Of a stretch of DNA of 33,253 bases, positions 22,014 through 29,987 are shown in pieces. This DNA is from UBA7185 sp964606855. GTDB taxonomy: Bacteria; Bacillota; Peptococcia; Peptococcales; Peptococcaceae. Location: contig CAZSHM010000015.1 in the NCBI GenBank assembly GCA_964606855.1, forward strand, positions 1-33,253, given 5' to 3'. Every line of letters begins with the position of its first letter. The first letter of the stretch is position 1. Position numbers and translations under genes: made by a program. The notes under the pieces are model-generated. The model was not told the origin of the DNA, did no database searches, and saw only the letters and a list, made by a program, of their open reading frames with translations.

Positions 22014-22808
22014 TTATCTTGCGGGAGCCTCGCCCGGAGCGCATTTTAAAGCTTGCAGTGCATCTGTAAACGCCGGGATATCCGCCAGGCGTGCGAGGAT
22101 CTCGCGGTGGATCTCCTCCACCGTGCGGATGCGGTCGCCCTTGGCGCAGGAAATCCGAATCCAGCCCTGCTCCGCTGCCACGGCGCAGGCGGTCTCGTAG
22201 GCCCGGGTCAGGTAGGCTTCATCGGCTTCGTGGATGTCGCGGCCAAGCCCCTGTTTCAGTTCACCGCGCGCCCGCAGCAGCGCGCGGCTGTGCCGGGGCG
22301 GCATGTCCAGAAATAGGACGGCGTCGGGGCGGGGCAGGCCGAAGACCCCGTATTCCAGATCGGCCAGCCAGCGCGCGAATTTGCCGCGCTCCGAGGCGGG
22401 TAGTTTGCCCGCCTGGTGAATCAGATTGGATGTAGCGTAGCGATCGGCCAGAACGATGCCGCCTGCTTCGTAGAAGGACTGCCAGTCCTTGCGGAAGGAG
22501 GCGAAGCGATCCACCGCGAAGAGCACGGAGGCGGCATAGGCGCTGACCGCCTCCGGATCGCCGCCGAATTCGCCGTTTAGGTACATCCGCAGCGGCCCGG
22601 ATGCGGGGCTCTCGTAGTCGGGGAAACTTATCCGGCGCACCGGCGTGCCCGCCTGCGCCAATGTTTCCCAGAGCAGTTGCGTCTGGGTGGCTTTGCCGCT
22701 GCCGTCCACGCCGTCGATCACAAGCAGACGGCCGCGGTGCGCAGACGGAACCGTGCGGCATGCGGATCGGGCCGCTTGGTCTTGCGCTTGTTGCGCGTGT
22801 CGTTCCAT
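22014..22808 (-). CDS. tmk: Thymidylate kinase-like protein (deviant P-loop subfamily)
   Basis: The 264-residue protein fits the dTMP kinase fold: LLVIDGVDGSGKATQTQLL (P-loop), SFPDYESPASG, VLADRYATSNLIHQ and PDAVLFLDMPP. dTMP kinases phosphorylate dTMP to dTDP. The P-loop here is GSGKA-T rather than the usual GK[ST]T, i.e. Ala at the Mg-coordinating position, and the protein is longer than the usual 205-215 residues. ATG 22808 follows AGGAAAGGAGATG; a longer reading from 22919 would run into the decarboxylase gene. The order decarboxylase-tmk matches yaaO-tmk of Bacillus. Whether it is the main dTMP kinase or a nucleoside-kinase paralogue is open. Confidence 0.8.
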   Translation of the reverse strand: MERHAQQAQDQAARSACRTVPSAHRGRLLVIDGVDGSGKATQTQLLWETLAQAGTPVRRISFPDYESPASGPLRMYLNGEFGGDPEAVSAYAASVLFAVDRFASFRKDWQSFYEAGGIVLADRYATSNLIHQAGKLPASERGKFARWLADLEYGVFGLPRPDAVLFLDMPPRHSRALLRARGELKQGLGRDIHEADEAYLTRAYETACAVAAEQGWIRISCAKGDRIRTVEEIHREILARLADIPAFTDALQALKCAPGEAPAR

Positions 22809-22861
22809 AGGACATCTCCTTTCCTGGGATATTTGCCGAGGCTGTCCGCCCGGTGCCGGAT

Positions 22862-24319
22862 TCACGTCTCTCGCAGCACCGTGAGCGGATCGTCGTCGCT
22901 GCCGCCGCTTTGCCGCCACAGCTCCGCCATCTGCGGAGAGAGGACCTCCCCCGGCACCAGCGCCGGAATACCGGGCGGATAGCGCAGGATAAAATCGCCT
23001 GCTGCGCGGCCGGCGGCATCGCGCCAGGCGATCTGCTCCCGCGGCATGGTGAAGGCTTCCTGCAGCGAATACCGCGCCTCCGGCAGTTCCGAAGCGTAAA
23101 AGCAGGCCATTCGGCGCGATGCGCGCGGCTGCGTCAGGCTGTAGGCGTCCAGGTCAGCCAGTGCTAGCCGGAGACGCGCACACCAGTCCGCATCCAGCGC
23201 CAAGGGCAGGAGCAACAGCACGCTGTCCGCCTCCGCGAACTCGCAGTAGACCGCGTGTTTCTGACGCAGATAGGCGTCCACCTCCGCGCCCGTGAGACGA
23301 TCGCTGCGCAGATAGAGTTTAAAGGGATCCTGCCGCCATTCGGGCCGCCAGACGAGGCGCAGCGTCCGCAGCCCCTCCAGCTGCGTCCGAAGGCGCGCGA
23401 TCGCTTCCAGCGAGCGCGCAATGTCTGCAGGGCCGGATTCCGCCATGTAGACGCTGCCCGCCTCCAGGGAGCTCATCAGGAGATAGGAGGGGGATGTGGT
23501 CTGCAGCATGTGCACGAAGGGCGCGGGATCCGGCCCCGCATAGCCCGCGCGCACCAGGAGGGCGCTGCCCTGGGTGAGCACGGGCAGCATTTTATGCCAG
23601 CTCTGCACCGTTAAGTCGGCTCCCGCCGCCAGAGCCGAGGCCGGAAGTGACGGATGAAAGCCGAAATGCGCGCCGTGCGCTTCGTCCACAAGCACGGTGA
23701 GTCCGTGGGCTTTGGCCAATGCCGCGCAGGCGGCGAACTCCGCGGTGATGCCCTGAAAGGTAGGATTCACCAGCACCAAATGCCGACAATCCGGATAACG
23801 CTCCAGATAGACAGACAGTGTCGCTGCCGAGACGCCCAGGGGAAGGCCCGTCTCCGGATCCAGCTCCACCGGCAGATAGATGGGCCGTGCTCTGGCCAGG
23901 AGCAGCCCGTAGTATACCGAGCGGTGCACATGGCGCGGCACGAACACGGGCTTTTCCCGGCAGCAGCTGAGCAGCGCCGACTCCAACCCTCCCGTGGTGC
24001 CGTTCACCAGGTAGAAGCAGCGCCCCGCACCGAAGATTTCCGCCGCCTGCCGCTGGCTCTGCTCGATGCAGCCCGCAGGCGCGTGCAGCGAGTCCAGTCC
24101 GGGCAGTTCCGTCGCGTCGAACCGCGCGACGCGATCCCCCCAGAGGCTGCGCAGTGCTTGCGGCATCAGCGCTCCGCGCTTGTGGCCCGGCATATGGCAG
24201 GGCAGAGGCTGCTCGGCGTCCCATGCCGCCAGGGCATCCAGGATAAAGTGTCGGCCTATCCGCGCCGGAGTCTGTCTGCCGGCCGGCCCCTGCGCGTCGG
24301 ACTGTGCCTCCTGTGTCAT
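22862..24319 (-). CDS. Orn/Lys/Arg decarboxylase family protein (YaaO/SpeA-like)
   Basis: This is a PLP-dependent fold-type I enzyme of 485 residues. It has the family opening CHMPGHKRGA (41-50), ELPGLDSLHAPAG (71-83), the cofactor aspartate in VDEAHGAHFGFHP (Asp212) and the Schiff-base lysine in VQSWHKMLPVLTQGSALLV (Lys243). The length matches the short Gram-positive group that includes arginine decarboxylase SpeA, giving agmatine for polyamines; lysine is an alternative substrate. ATG 24319 with GGAAGGAGAC before it is chosen over the longer reading from 24712, which overlaps ung. The tmk-like gene follows after 53 bases. Confidence 0.9.
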   Translation of the reverse strand: MTQEAQSDAQGPAGRQTPARIGRHFILDALAAWDAEQPLPCHMPGHKRGALMPQALRSLWGDRVARFDATELPGLDSLHAPAGCIEQSQRQAAEIFGAGRCFYLVNGTTGGLESALLSCCREKPVFVPRHVHRSVYYGLLLARARPIYLPVELDPETGLPLGVSAATLSVYLERYPDCRHLVLVNPTFQGITAEFAACAALAKAHGLTVLVDEAHGAHFGFHPSLPASALAAGADLTVQSWHKMLPVLTQGSALLVRAGYAGPDPAPFVHMLQTTSPSYLLMSSLEAGSVYMAESGPADIARSLEAIARLRTQLEGLRTLRLVWRPEWRQDPFKLYLRSDRLTGAEVDAYLRQKHAVYCEFAEADSVLLLLPLALDADWCARLRLALADLDAYSLTQPRASRRMACFYASELPEARYSLQEAFTMPREQIAWRDAAGRAAGDFILRYPPGIPALVPGEVLSPQMAELWRQSGGSDDDPLTVLRET

Positions 24320-24372
24320 AGCGATGTCTCCTTCCTGAAATCGGGGCGCCGAAGCCCAGACCGCCGTGCTGC

Positions 24373-25050
24373 TCAGATGTTGGGAATCTGCCAGTCGATG
24401 GGGTCTTTGTGCAGCTGCTCCAGAATCGCGTTGGTGCGGCTGAAGGGCCTGCTCCCGAAGAATCCGTTGTGCGCCGACAGCGGGCTGGGATGCGCCGATT
24501 CGATGATGAAGTGGCGCGCGGTGTCGATGAGCGCTTTTTTGCTGCGCGCGTTGCGGCCCCAGAGGATAAAGATGACGGGATCCTCCCGGTCGCTGAGCAC
24601 CTGGATCACGCGGTCGGTAAAGATTTCCCATCCGATCTTCTGATGCGAGTTGGCCTGGTTGGCGACCACCGTCAGAGAGGTGTTCAGCAACAGCACCCCC
24701 TGGTCCGCCCATTTTTTCAGATAGCCGTTGTTTGGGATGTAGCAGCCCAGGTCGTCGTGCAGCTCTTTATAGATATTCATCAGCGAGGGCGGGATGGCGA
24801 CGCCGGGCTGCACGGAAAAACTCAGCCCGTGGGCCTGTCCGGGGCCGTGGTAGGGATCCTGCCCTAGGATGACCGCCTTGACATCGCGGTAGGCGGTGTA
24901 GTGCAGGGCGTTGAAGATATCGTACATATCCGGATAGACGGTCTTATTGCGGTACTCCTCGGCGAGAAATCTGCGCAGCTTCTTGTAATACGCTTTTTCG
25001 AATTCGCCGTTGAGATAGAGCGCCCAGTCGTTTGTCAAGATTTCCGTCAT
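24373..25050 (-). CDS. ung: Uracil-DNA glycosylase (family 1)
   Basis: The enzyme removes uracil from DNA to start base-excision repair. The 225-residue protein has the water-activating motif GQDPYHGPGQAHGLSFSV (Asp65, His68), LLLNTSLTV and the DNA-intercalation loop HPSPLSAHNGFFG, all intact. Its ATG overlaps the stop of the pyridoxal kinase gene by 4 bases, so the two are translated together. The decarboxylase gene follows after 53 bases. Confidence 0.97.
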   Translation of the reverse strand: MTEILTNDWALYLNGEFEKAYYKKLRRFLAEEYRNKTVYPDMYDIFNALHYTAYRDVKAVILGQDPYHGPGQAHGLSFSVQPGVAIPPSLMNIYKELHDDLGCYIPNNGYLKKWADQGVLLLNTSLTVVANQANSHQKIGWEIFTDRVIQVLSDREDPVIFILWGRNARSKKALIDTARHFIIESAHPSPLSAHNGFFGSRPFSRTNAILEQLHKDPIDWQIPNI

Positions 25051-25940
25051 GGCGTGTTCCTCCGCGGGGCTGCCGCCGGCGGTTCCGGCAGCAGCCGATA
25101 GAGATTCTTCTCCAGCTGCACCCCGTCTCGCACCGGTTCCGCTGCCGCAATGGCGTCGGCCACCGCTTGAGAGATAAAGCCGGAGGCCAGCGCGACGCTC
25201 TGTGTTAAGGTGCGGCCCTGCAGCAGTCCGCCGGTCAGCACCGCGGCGAAGATATCGCCGGTGCCGGGATACTGTACCGGCAGTGCCCGGTAGTCTATCT
25301 GCGCGTAGGGTGCGTCGGCGGCGGTGTCATAGCAGCAGACGGTGTGGCCGCCGTCCGCCTTGGGGATGCCGGTCGCGACCACTGCTTTGGGGCCCATCTC
25401 CGCCAATCGCGCTAGGAGCGGGGGGAGGTCGCGCTCCGTCAAAGGTTCGCGCGCATCCATCCCCAAGAGCAGCTTTACCTCGGTGAGGTTGGGTGTGATC
25501 ACATCCGCTCTGCGGATCAGCCGCGCCATGCGGGACGGCATGGCGGCGTCCATGGTGTCGTAGAGCGCGCCGTCGTCGCCCAGAACGGGATCCACGACCA
25601 CCAGCGTTTCCGGATCGGCAAAATCATCCAGAAGCTGTTCCAGAATGGCGATCTGTTCCTCCGCGCCGAGGAACCCGCTGTAGATGCAGTCAAAGTCCAT
25701 TCCCAGCGTTTTCCAGTGCGCCAAATAGGCGGGCATCGTCGGCGTGAGATCCACGTAGGTGTAGCCGGAAAAGCCGCTGGTCTGCGTGGAGAGCACGGCG
25801 GTGGGCACGGGGCAGACTTGCATCCCCATCACGGAGAGCACCGGCGTCACCGCCATCAGCGAGGAGCGCCCCAGGCCGGAGAGATCGTGGATGGCCATAA
25901 CCCGCTGAAAATTGCGGAGGTGTTTGTGAGAAGCCGGCAT
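25047..25940 (-). CDS. pdxK: Pyridoxal/pyridoxine kinase (PfkB/ribokinase family)
   Basis: The enzyme phosphorylates B6 vitamers to make PLP. The 297-residue protein contains MAIHDLSGLGRSSL, the substrate-site STQTSGFSGYTY, VVDPVLGD and the catalytic anion-hole motif GTGDIFAAVLTG (226-237, base Asp229). Two ATGs lie near the ribosome-binding site: GGAGG (25954-25950) is 3 bases from ATG 25946 but 9 from ATG 25940, so I take 25940. It is the first gene of the minus-strand run (pdxK-ung-decarboxylase-tmk-aldehyde dehydrogenase). PLP made here is the cofactor of the decarboxylase two genes on and of GlyA. Confidence 0.9.
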   Translation of the reverse strand: MPASHKHLRNFQRVMAIHDLSGLGRSSLMAVTPVLSVMGMQVCPVPTAVLSTQTSGFSGYTYVDLTPTMPAYLAHWKTLGMDFDCIYSGFLGAEEQIAILEQLLDDFADPETLVVVDPVLGDDGALYDTMDAAMPSRMARLIRRADVITPNLTEVKLLLGMDAREPLTERDLPPLLARLAEMGPKAVVATGIPKADGGHTVCCYDTAADAPYAQIDYRALPVQYPGTGDIFAAVLTGGLLQGRTLTQSVALASGFISQAVADAIAAAEPVRDGVQLEKNLYRLLPEPPAAAPRRNTP

Positions 25941-26005
25941 CGGCATCGTCCTCCCTTCTGAAAAGCAGACTCGCGCCGGCAGAAACAGAATTGGCATCTG
26001 TCTCT

Positions 26006-26034
26006 ATTGTACACGATTGCCGGCCGTATTGCAA
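26006..26034 (-). promoter_or_regulatory. Promoter of the pdxK-ung operon
   Basis: On the - strand TTGCAA (26034-26029), 17 bases, TACAAT (26011-26006). It is divergent from the amidohydrolase promoter 100 bases to the right. Confidence 0.7.
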
Positions 26035-26133
26035 TCTGCCGGAACGGATGCCCTGGGCAAATCCCGGGAGCGTGCAGGTGCGCGCAACTGAGAAAAAATT
26101 GTGCGCTTATACAGCGAGAGCGAAGGATAAGGA

Positions 26134-26163
26134 TTGTATCGGAAAGGGAAAATATGTTATCAT
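26134..26163 (+). promoter_or_regulatory. Extended -10 promoter of the M20 amidohydrolase gene
   Basis: TTGTAT (26134-26139), 18 bases, TATCAT (26158-26163), with TGT immediately before the -10 box (extended -10). Transcription would begin near 26170, about 240 bases ahead of the amidohydrolase. Confidence 0.65.
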
Positions 26164-26334
26164 AGCAATACAACATCGGCAGCAAAGGCGTTTCGCCGGC
26201 AGAATGTCCGCGCGATCACAGGCTTTCCCCGCGCGGAGCGGGAGAAAAGCCGGAAACGAACGGCAGCGAGTTTAAACGGAAAGGGTGCAGGAAGGTTGAA
26301 CCAACCTGTGCGGAGAAACAAAAAAAGGAAAACT
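26164..26334 (+). promoter_or_regulatory. Long leader of the amidohydrolase gene
   Basis: The leader can form a strong hairpin, GGCTTT and CCCG (26221-26231) with CGGG and AAAGCC (about 26239-26251), and a small one, AGGTT/AACCT (about 26293-26307). No U-run follows either, and I recognise no riboswitch class. It ends at the AAAAGGAAAACT site of a short ORF. Confidence 0.35.
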
Positions 26335-26412
26335 ATGGCGAAAGGCAGGGAATCCGGCAGGCAGCGCAAGGCTCGCCGGCGTCTTTCGCGGAAAGGCGGA
26401 TTTGTACAATGA
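26335..26412 (+). CDS. Tiny basic ORF coupled to the amidohydrolase gene
   Basis: A 25-codon frame (MAKGRESGRQRKARRRLSRK then GGFVQ) starts at ATG 26335 behind AAAAGGAAAACT. Its stop overlaps the amidohydrolase start as ATGA (26409-26412). About ten of its 25 residues are Arg or Lys. The amidohydrolase itself has only a weak site (AAGGCGG), so its translation may depend on ribosomes finishing this ORF. No family is recognised; it may be a leader peptide or a chance frame. Confidence 0.4.
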   Translation: MAKGRESGRQRKARRRLSRKGGFVQ

Positions 26413-27725
26413 AGAGACTCTCGTTGCAGCAGTTACAATGGGAAGAATTTGCGGCGGACTTTGACGCCGTCGCAGCCTTTGGTGCCAACGACGACGGCGG
26501 GGTGGATCGCTTGGCTTACAGCGAAGCCGACCGGGAAGCCCACGGCTATCTGGCACAGTTGGCGGAGAAGGAAGGCTTTTCCGTGCGCTGGGATGGCGCG
26601 GGCAATCTGTGGATCACAAGTCCCGGAAGCGAGGACGGCAACGCCAAGTTCCCGCCGCTGCTTCTGGGTTCGCATCTGGACAGCGTTCCGGACGGCGGCA
26701 GGTACGATGGCCTTCTGGGCGTGATGACAGCTTTTCACGCCATGCGCCTGATGCGGGAGCAGCCGCAGCGGCGCACGGTGACGCTGATCGTCTTTCGCTG
26801 TGAGGAGTCGAGCCGCTTTAACTGCGCCACCGTCGGCAGCCGTCTGCTGGCAGGGCAGCTGACCGGCCAGCAGCTGAAAGGCTTTGTCGACAAGGACGGC
26901 ATCTCCGCCTACGATGCCATCCGTTCGCTGGGCGGCAACCCGGATGATCTCTATCAGGAGCGCAACTACATCAAAAACGCCTTCGGCTTTATCGAAATGC
27001 ACATCGAGCAGGGGCCGGTGCTGGAAGAGCGTCACACCGATATCGGCATCGTGGAGCACATCGCGGCGCCCTGCCGCCTGCACATTACCGTGGAGGGCAC
27101 GGCGGCCCACTCCGGGGCCTGTCCCATGCACAACCGCAACGATGCTCTCACTGGCGCGGCGGAGATCATCCTGGCGGTGGAGCAGTTGGGGCGGCAGTAC
27201 GATTGGCAGCGCATTGTCGCCACGGTAGGGCGCTGCGAGGTGCCGCACGGGGCCATCAATGTTGTGCCGGGCTATGTGGATCTCTATGTGGATGTGCGCG
27301 GCATCGACAAGGATGTCATCGAGGAGGTCGTCACGAAACTGCACGAGGAGCTGCACCGCATTGCGGATGTGCGCCGGCTCAAGGTGGAGTCCTTCCTGCT
27401 GGAGCAGGAGACGCCCGTCAAGATGGATGATGACATGGGCGAGCTCCTCGTGGAGCAGTGTGTCGGAAATCAGCTGACCTTCCTGCACATGGTGAGCGGC
27501 GCGGGGCACGACGCAATGAACATGGCGGGGCTTACCCGCACCACCATGTTCTTCGTGCCGTGCCGCGGCGGCATCAGCCACAACAAGGCGGAGGCGGTGG
27601 AGGACGAGGCCGTGCAGAACGGGATCCGGCTCATGTACAGCACCCTTCTGCGCATCTGCAATCTCGACCCGGACGCGGAGCGTGAGCGTGCCGAGGAGGA
27701 AGAGCGCTTTATCCAGGCGATGTGA
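26409..27725 (+). CDS. M20 family Zn-dependent amidohydrolase (hydantoinase/carbamoylase type)
   Basis: The 438-residue protein belongs to the M20 peptidase group that includes N-carbamoyl-L-amino-acid hydrolase and allantoate amidohydrolase; these cleave carbamoyl or ureido C-N bonds with two metal ions. Metal-site segments are GSHLDSVPDGGRYDG (His89, Asp100), CEESSRFN (Glu132-133), EMHIEQGPVLE (His198) and GISHNKAEAVED near the C-terminus; the dimerisation lid includes GTAAHSG. The exact substrate cannot be read from sequence, and there is no purine or hydantoin catabolism gene nearby. It appears monocistronic, with its own promoter (26134-26163). Confidence 0.88.
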   Translation: MKRLSLQQLQWEEFAADFDAVAAFGANDDGGVDRLAYSEADREAHGYLAQLAEKEGFSVRWDGAGNLWITSPGSEDGNAKFPPLLLGSHLDSVPDGGRYDGLLGVMTAFHAMRLMREQPQRRTVTLIVFRCEESSRFNCATVGSRLLAGQLTGQQLKGFVDKDGISAYDAIRSLGGNPDDLYQERNYIKNAFGFIEMHIEQGPVLEERHTDIGIVEHIAAPCRLHITVEGTAAHSGACPMHNRNDALTGAAEIILAVEQLGRQYDWQRIVATVGRCEVPHGAINVVPGYVDLYVDVRGIDKDVIEEVVTKLHEELHRIADVRRLKVESFLLEQETPVKMDDDMGELLVEQCVGNQLTFLHMVSGAGHDAMNMAGLTRTTMFFVPCRGGISHNKAEAVEDEAVQNGIRLMYSTLLRICNLDPDAERERAEEEERFIQAM

Positions 27726-27784
27726 CGGGCGCGGCAGGGGAGAGGATGTGCAGCGGCGAAAAAATCGCCCGGCACGCAACAAAG

Positions 27785-27815
27785 TTCGCCCCGATTCTGG
27801 GAAATATGCTATAAT
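27785..27815 (+). promoter_or_regulatory. Extended -10 promoter of the tsaC-glyA cluster
   Basis: TGCTATAAT (27807-27815) is a perfect extended -10 box. The -35 is poor (TTCGCC at 27785-27790, 19-base spacer), as extended -10 promoters tolerate. It lies in the 177-base gap after the amidohydrolase, where no clear terminator is seen. Confidence 0.6.
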
Positions 27816-27902
27816 ACTCTTGCCGAACGACCATCCCAGACGGGAATCGGAAAAACTTGCAGGGGGAGATGCGCGGCCGGTGCCGCGCGACAGGAGAACA
27901 GC

Positions 27903-29021
27903 ATGTGCAGAGACAGATTCCATGAGAACAACATAGAGCAGACAGAACAGGAAGGCGCGTGTCCGCCCGCTGCAGAATACGCGGGATACGCGACAGAGCG
28001 GCTGCACGGGGAGCGGAGCAGCGACTTGGAGGAGGCGGCGCGGCTTTTGCGGGCGGGGGAGACAGTGGCCTTCCCCACCGAGACGGTGTACGGGTTGGGC
28101 GCCAACGCGCTCGACGCGGCGGCGGTAGAAAAAATATTTGCCGCCAAAGGGCGCCCCGCCGACAACCCGCTGAGCATACTGATTTACGACGGCGCGCAGC
28201 TGCGGCCGCTGGTGACAGCCGTCTCCGAGACGGCGCAGAAACTGATGGACGCGTTTTGGCCGGGGCCCTTGACGCTGATCTTCCCGCTGCGCGAGGGCGC
28301 GCTGCCCGCGTGCGTGACCGGTGGCCGGTCCAGCGTTGGCGTGCGGATGCCCAACCATCCCGTGGCGCTGCGGCTCCTGGAGCTGGCGCAGGTGCCCGTC
28401 GCGGCGCCGAGCGCCAACTTGTCCGGCAGGCCGAGCCCCACGGCGGTAGCCCATGTGGAGCAGGATCTGTACGGGCGCATCGCGGCCATCGTCTCCGGAG
28501 GCTGCTGCAGCGTGGGCCTGGAGTCCACACTGCTCGACCTGTGCGGCGACGTGCCCGTGCTCCGGCGGCCCGGCAGCGTCACGCGGGAGGCGCTGGAGCA
28601 CGTGATCGGCGGCCCCGTCGCGGAGGCGGATCCCGGAGCGCGGGGAGCGGGCCTGTCCTACGGCCACTATAGACCCGGCGTGCCGCTCTATCTCTGCGGC
28701 GGCGCGCCGGAGGAGGCGGCCGCGCGCATCGACGCCGCGCTGGCGGCGCATCGAGGGCAGGCGGGCGTCATGCTCTCCCGCGAGACGCTGCGGCTTTTGC
28801 AAAACGACGACGGCAACCTCGCGGTCAGCCTCGGCACGCGGGAGGATCCGGCGCAGATTGCCGGCAATCTCTTTGCCGCGATGCGCTATCTCGATCAAAA
28901 CGGGGTGACCGCCATCTACACAGAGACCTTCCCCGAGGAGGGCGTGGGCGCGGCCCTGATGGACCGGTTGCGCGAAGCCTCCGGCGGCAGAATCCTGACA
29001 GGTGGTGATTCCGATGTCTGA
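27903..29021 (+). CDS. tsaC: L-threonylcarbamoyladenylate synthase (Sua5/YwlC type)
   Basis: The enzyme makes threonylcarbamoyl-AMP from threonine, bicarbonate and ATP, for t6A37 of ANN-decoding tRNAs. The 372-residue protein has the YrdC domain (FPTETVYGLGANAL, KGRPADNPL, VAAPSANLSGRPSPT, VGLESTLLDL) plus a C-terminal Sua5 domain (RGAGLSYGHYRPGVPLYL onward), so it is the long Sua5 form. The N-terminal 38 residues are polar and extend beyond the usual start (family about 345 residues). AGGAGA precedes ATG 27903. It heads the cluster as ywlC does in Bacillus; the next gene overlaps it by 8 bases. Confidence 0.94.
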   Translation: MCRDRFHENNIEQTEQEGACPPAAEYAGYATERLHGERSSDLEEAARLLRAGETVAFPTETVYGLGANALDAAAVEKIFAAKGRPADNPLSILIYDGAQLRPLVTAVSETAQKLMDAFWPGPLTLIFPLREGALPACVTGGRSSVGVRMPNHPVALRLLELAQVPVAAPSANLSGRPSPTAVAHVEQDLYGRIAAIVSGGCCSVGLESTLLDLCGDVPVLRRPGSVTREALEHVIGGPVAEADPGARGAGLSYGHYRPGVPLYLCGGAPEEAAARIDAALAAHRGQAGVMLSRETLRLLQNDDGNLAVSLGTREDPAQIAGNLFAAMRYLDQNGVTAIYTETFPEEGVGAALMDRLREASGGRILTGGDSDV

Positions 29022-29538
29022 ATTTCAAGAAGCAGAGCAGATGCAGACCCCGCTCCGGGTGCTCTTCGTCTGCACCGGCAACACCTGTCGCAGCCCGATG
29101 GCCGAGGCGATTGCCAGGCGCTGGATCGCGGCGCACCCGGAGCGCTGCGGGAATCTGCAGGTGGCTTCCGCCGGGCTGTACTGCGCGGGGCCGTCCTCCG
29201 CGTCCCCCGAGGCGGAGCAGACGGCAGCCGCGCACGGCTGTGATCTCTCGAATTTCACGGCGCGGCAGCTGAGCGCGACCCTGGCGGAGAATGCGGACTA
29301 CATCTTCACCATGACGCGCGGCCATCTGGCGATGCTGCGGGCGGCGCTGCCCCAGTGCAGCGACCGGAGTTTCCTGCTGACGGCCTTTGCCGGCGGCGAT
29401 GCCGCGGCGCCGGATATCCCCGATCCTTTCGGCGGAGACCGTGCCGTATACGAGCGCTGCTTTGCGGCGCTGGAAGAGAGCGTGGCGCTGGCGCTGGAAA
29501 AACTCTGCCCGCGCGACCAGACCCCGACAAAGGAGTGA
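29014..29538 (+). CDS. ywlE: Low-molecular-weight protein phosphatase, probable protein-arginine phosphatase YwlE
   Basis: The 174-residue protein has the LMW-PTP signature FVCTGNTCRSPMAEA (nucleophile Cys20, Arg26) and the general acid in DIPDPFGGD (Asp137). The loop residue is Thr (C-T-G-N-T-C-R-S). In Bacillus YwlE this Thr favours phospho-arginine over phosphotyrosine, whereas tyrosine phosphatases have Ile/Leu (GNICRS). I therefore predict removal of phosphate from arginine marks set by McsB, whose gene is not in this window. ATG 29014 follows AGGTGG by 8 bases and lies within the end of tsaC. The order ywlC-ywlE-rpiB is that of Bacillus. Confidence 0.88.
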   Translation: MSEFQEAEQMQTPLRVLFVCTGNTCRSPMAEAIARRWIAAHPERCGNLQVASAGLYCAGPSSASPEAEQTAAAHGCDLSNFTARQLSATLAENADYIFTMTRGHLAMLRAALPQCSDRSFLLTAFAGGDAAAPDIPDPFGGDRAVYERCFAALEESVALALEKLCPRDQTPTKE

Positions 29539-29543
29539 GTTCC

Positions 29544-29987
29544 ATGCTACAGATTGCTGTGGGCTGCGACCACGGCGGCTTTGCGCTCAAGCAGGCCGTG
29601 CTCGCCTATCTGGAGAAGAACGGCTACGGCTGCAAGGACTTCGGCACCTACACGGCCGAGTCCTGCGACTATCCTGACATTGCCGAGCGCGTGGCCCGTG
29701 CGGTCGCCGCCGGCGATTACGACCGCGGCATCCTCATCTGCGGCACCGGCATCGGCATCGGGATCGCCGCCAACAAGGTGCCCGGCATCCGCGCCGCCCT
29801 TTGCCACGACACTTTCTCCGCCCGCGCGTCGCGGGCGCACAACAACGCCAACATCCTCACGATGGGCCAGCGGGTCATCGGCGAGGGTTTAGCCTTGGAG
29901 ATCGTCAAGACCTGGTTGGAGACCGACTTTGAGGGCGGGCGGCACCAGCGCCGTGTTGATAAGATTCATGCCCTGGAGGTGAGATAG
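29544..29987 (+). CDS. rpiB: Ribose-5-phosphate isomerase B (RpiB/YwlF)
   Basis: The enzyme interconverts ribose-5-phosphate and ribulose-5-phosphate in the pentose phosphate pathway. The 147-residue product has the LacA/RpiB fold and active-site residues: CDHGGFALK (His10), the base Cys66 in ICGTGIGIGIAANK, and His99 in SRAHNNANILTMGQRVIG. AAAGGAGTGAG precedes ATG 29544, five bases after the ywlE stop. The next gene begins at the base right after its stop. Confidence 0.95.
   Translation: MLQIAVGCDHGGFALKQAVLAYLEKNGYGCKDFGTYTAESCDYPDIAERVARAVAAGDYDRGILICGTGIGIGIAANKVPGIRAALCHDTFSARASRAHNNANILTMGQRVIGEGLALEIVKTWLETDFEGGRHQRRVDKIHALEVR

Noticed and set aside
22809..22919. Longer reading of the thymidylate kinase gene from an ATG at 22919
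   Set aside because: It would overlap the decarboxylase C-terminus and add a low-complexity Arg/Gln-rich stretch. ATG 22808 has a proper AGGAAAGGAGATG site.
24320..24712. Extended N-terminus of the decarboxylase from 24712
   Set aside because: It overlaps most of the ung C-terminal half in another frame and has no decarboxylase homology. ATG 24319 follows a GGAAGGAGAC site.
26433..28898. Very long minus-strand open frame (821 codons) opposite the amidohydrolase and tsaC genes
   Set aside because: It is a shadow frame caused by high GC and few stop codons; its Arg/His/Leu-rich product shows no domain, while both plus-strand genes show intact motifs.
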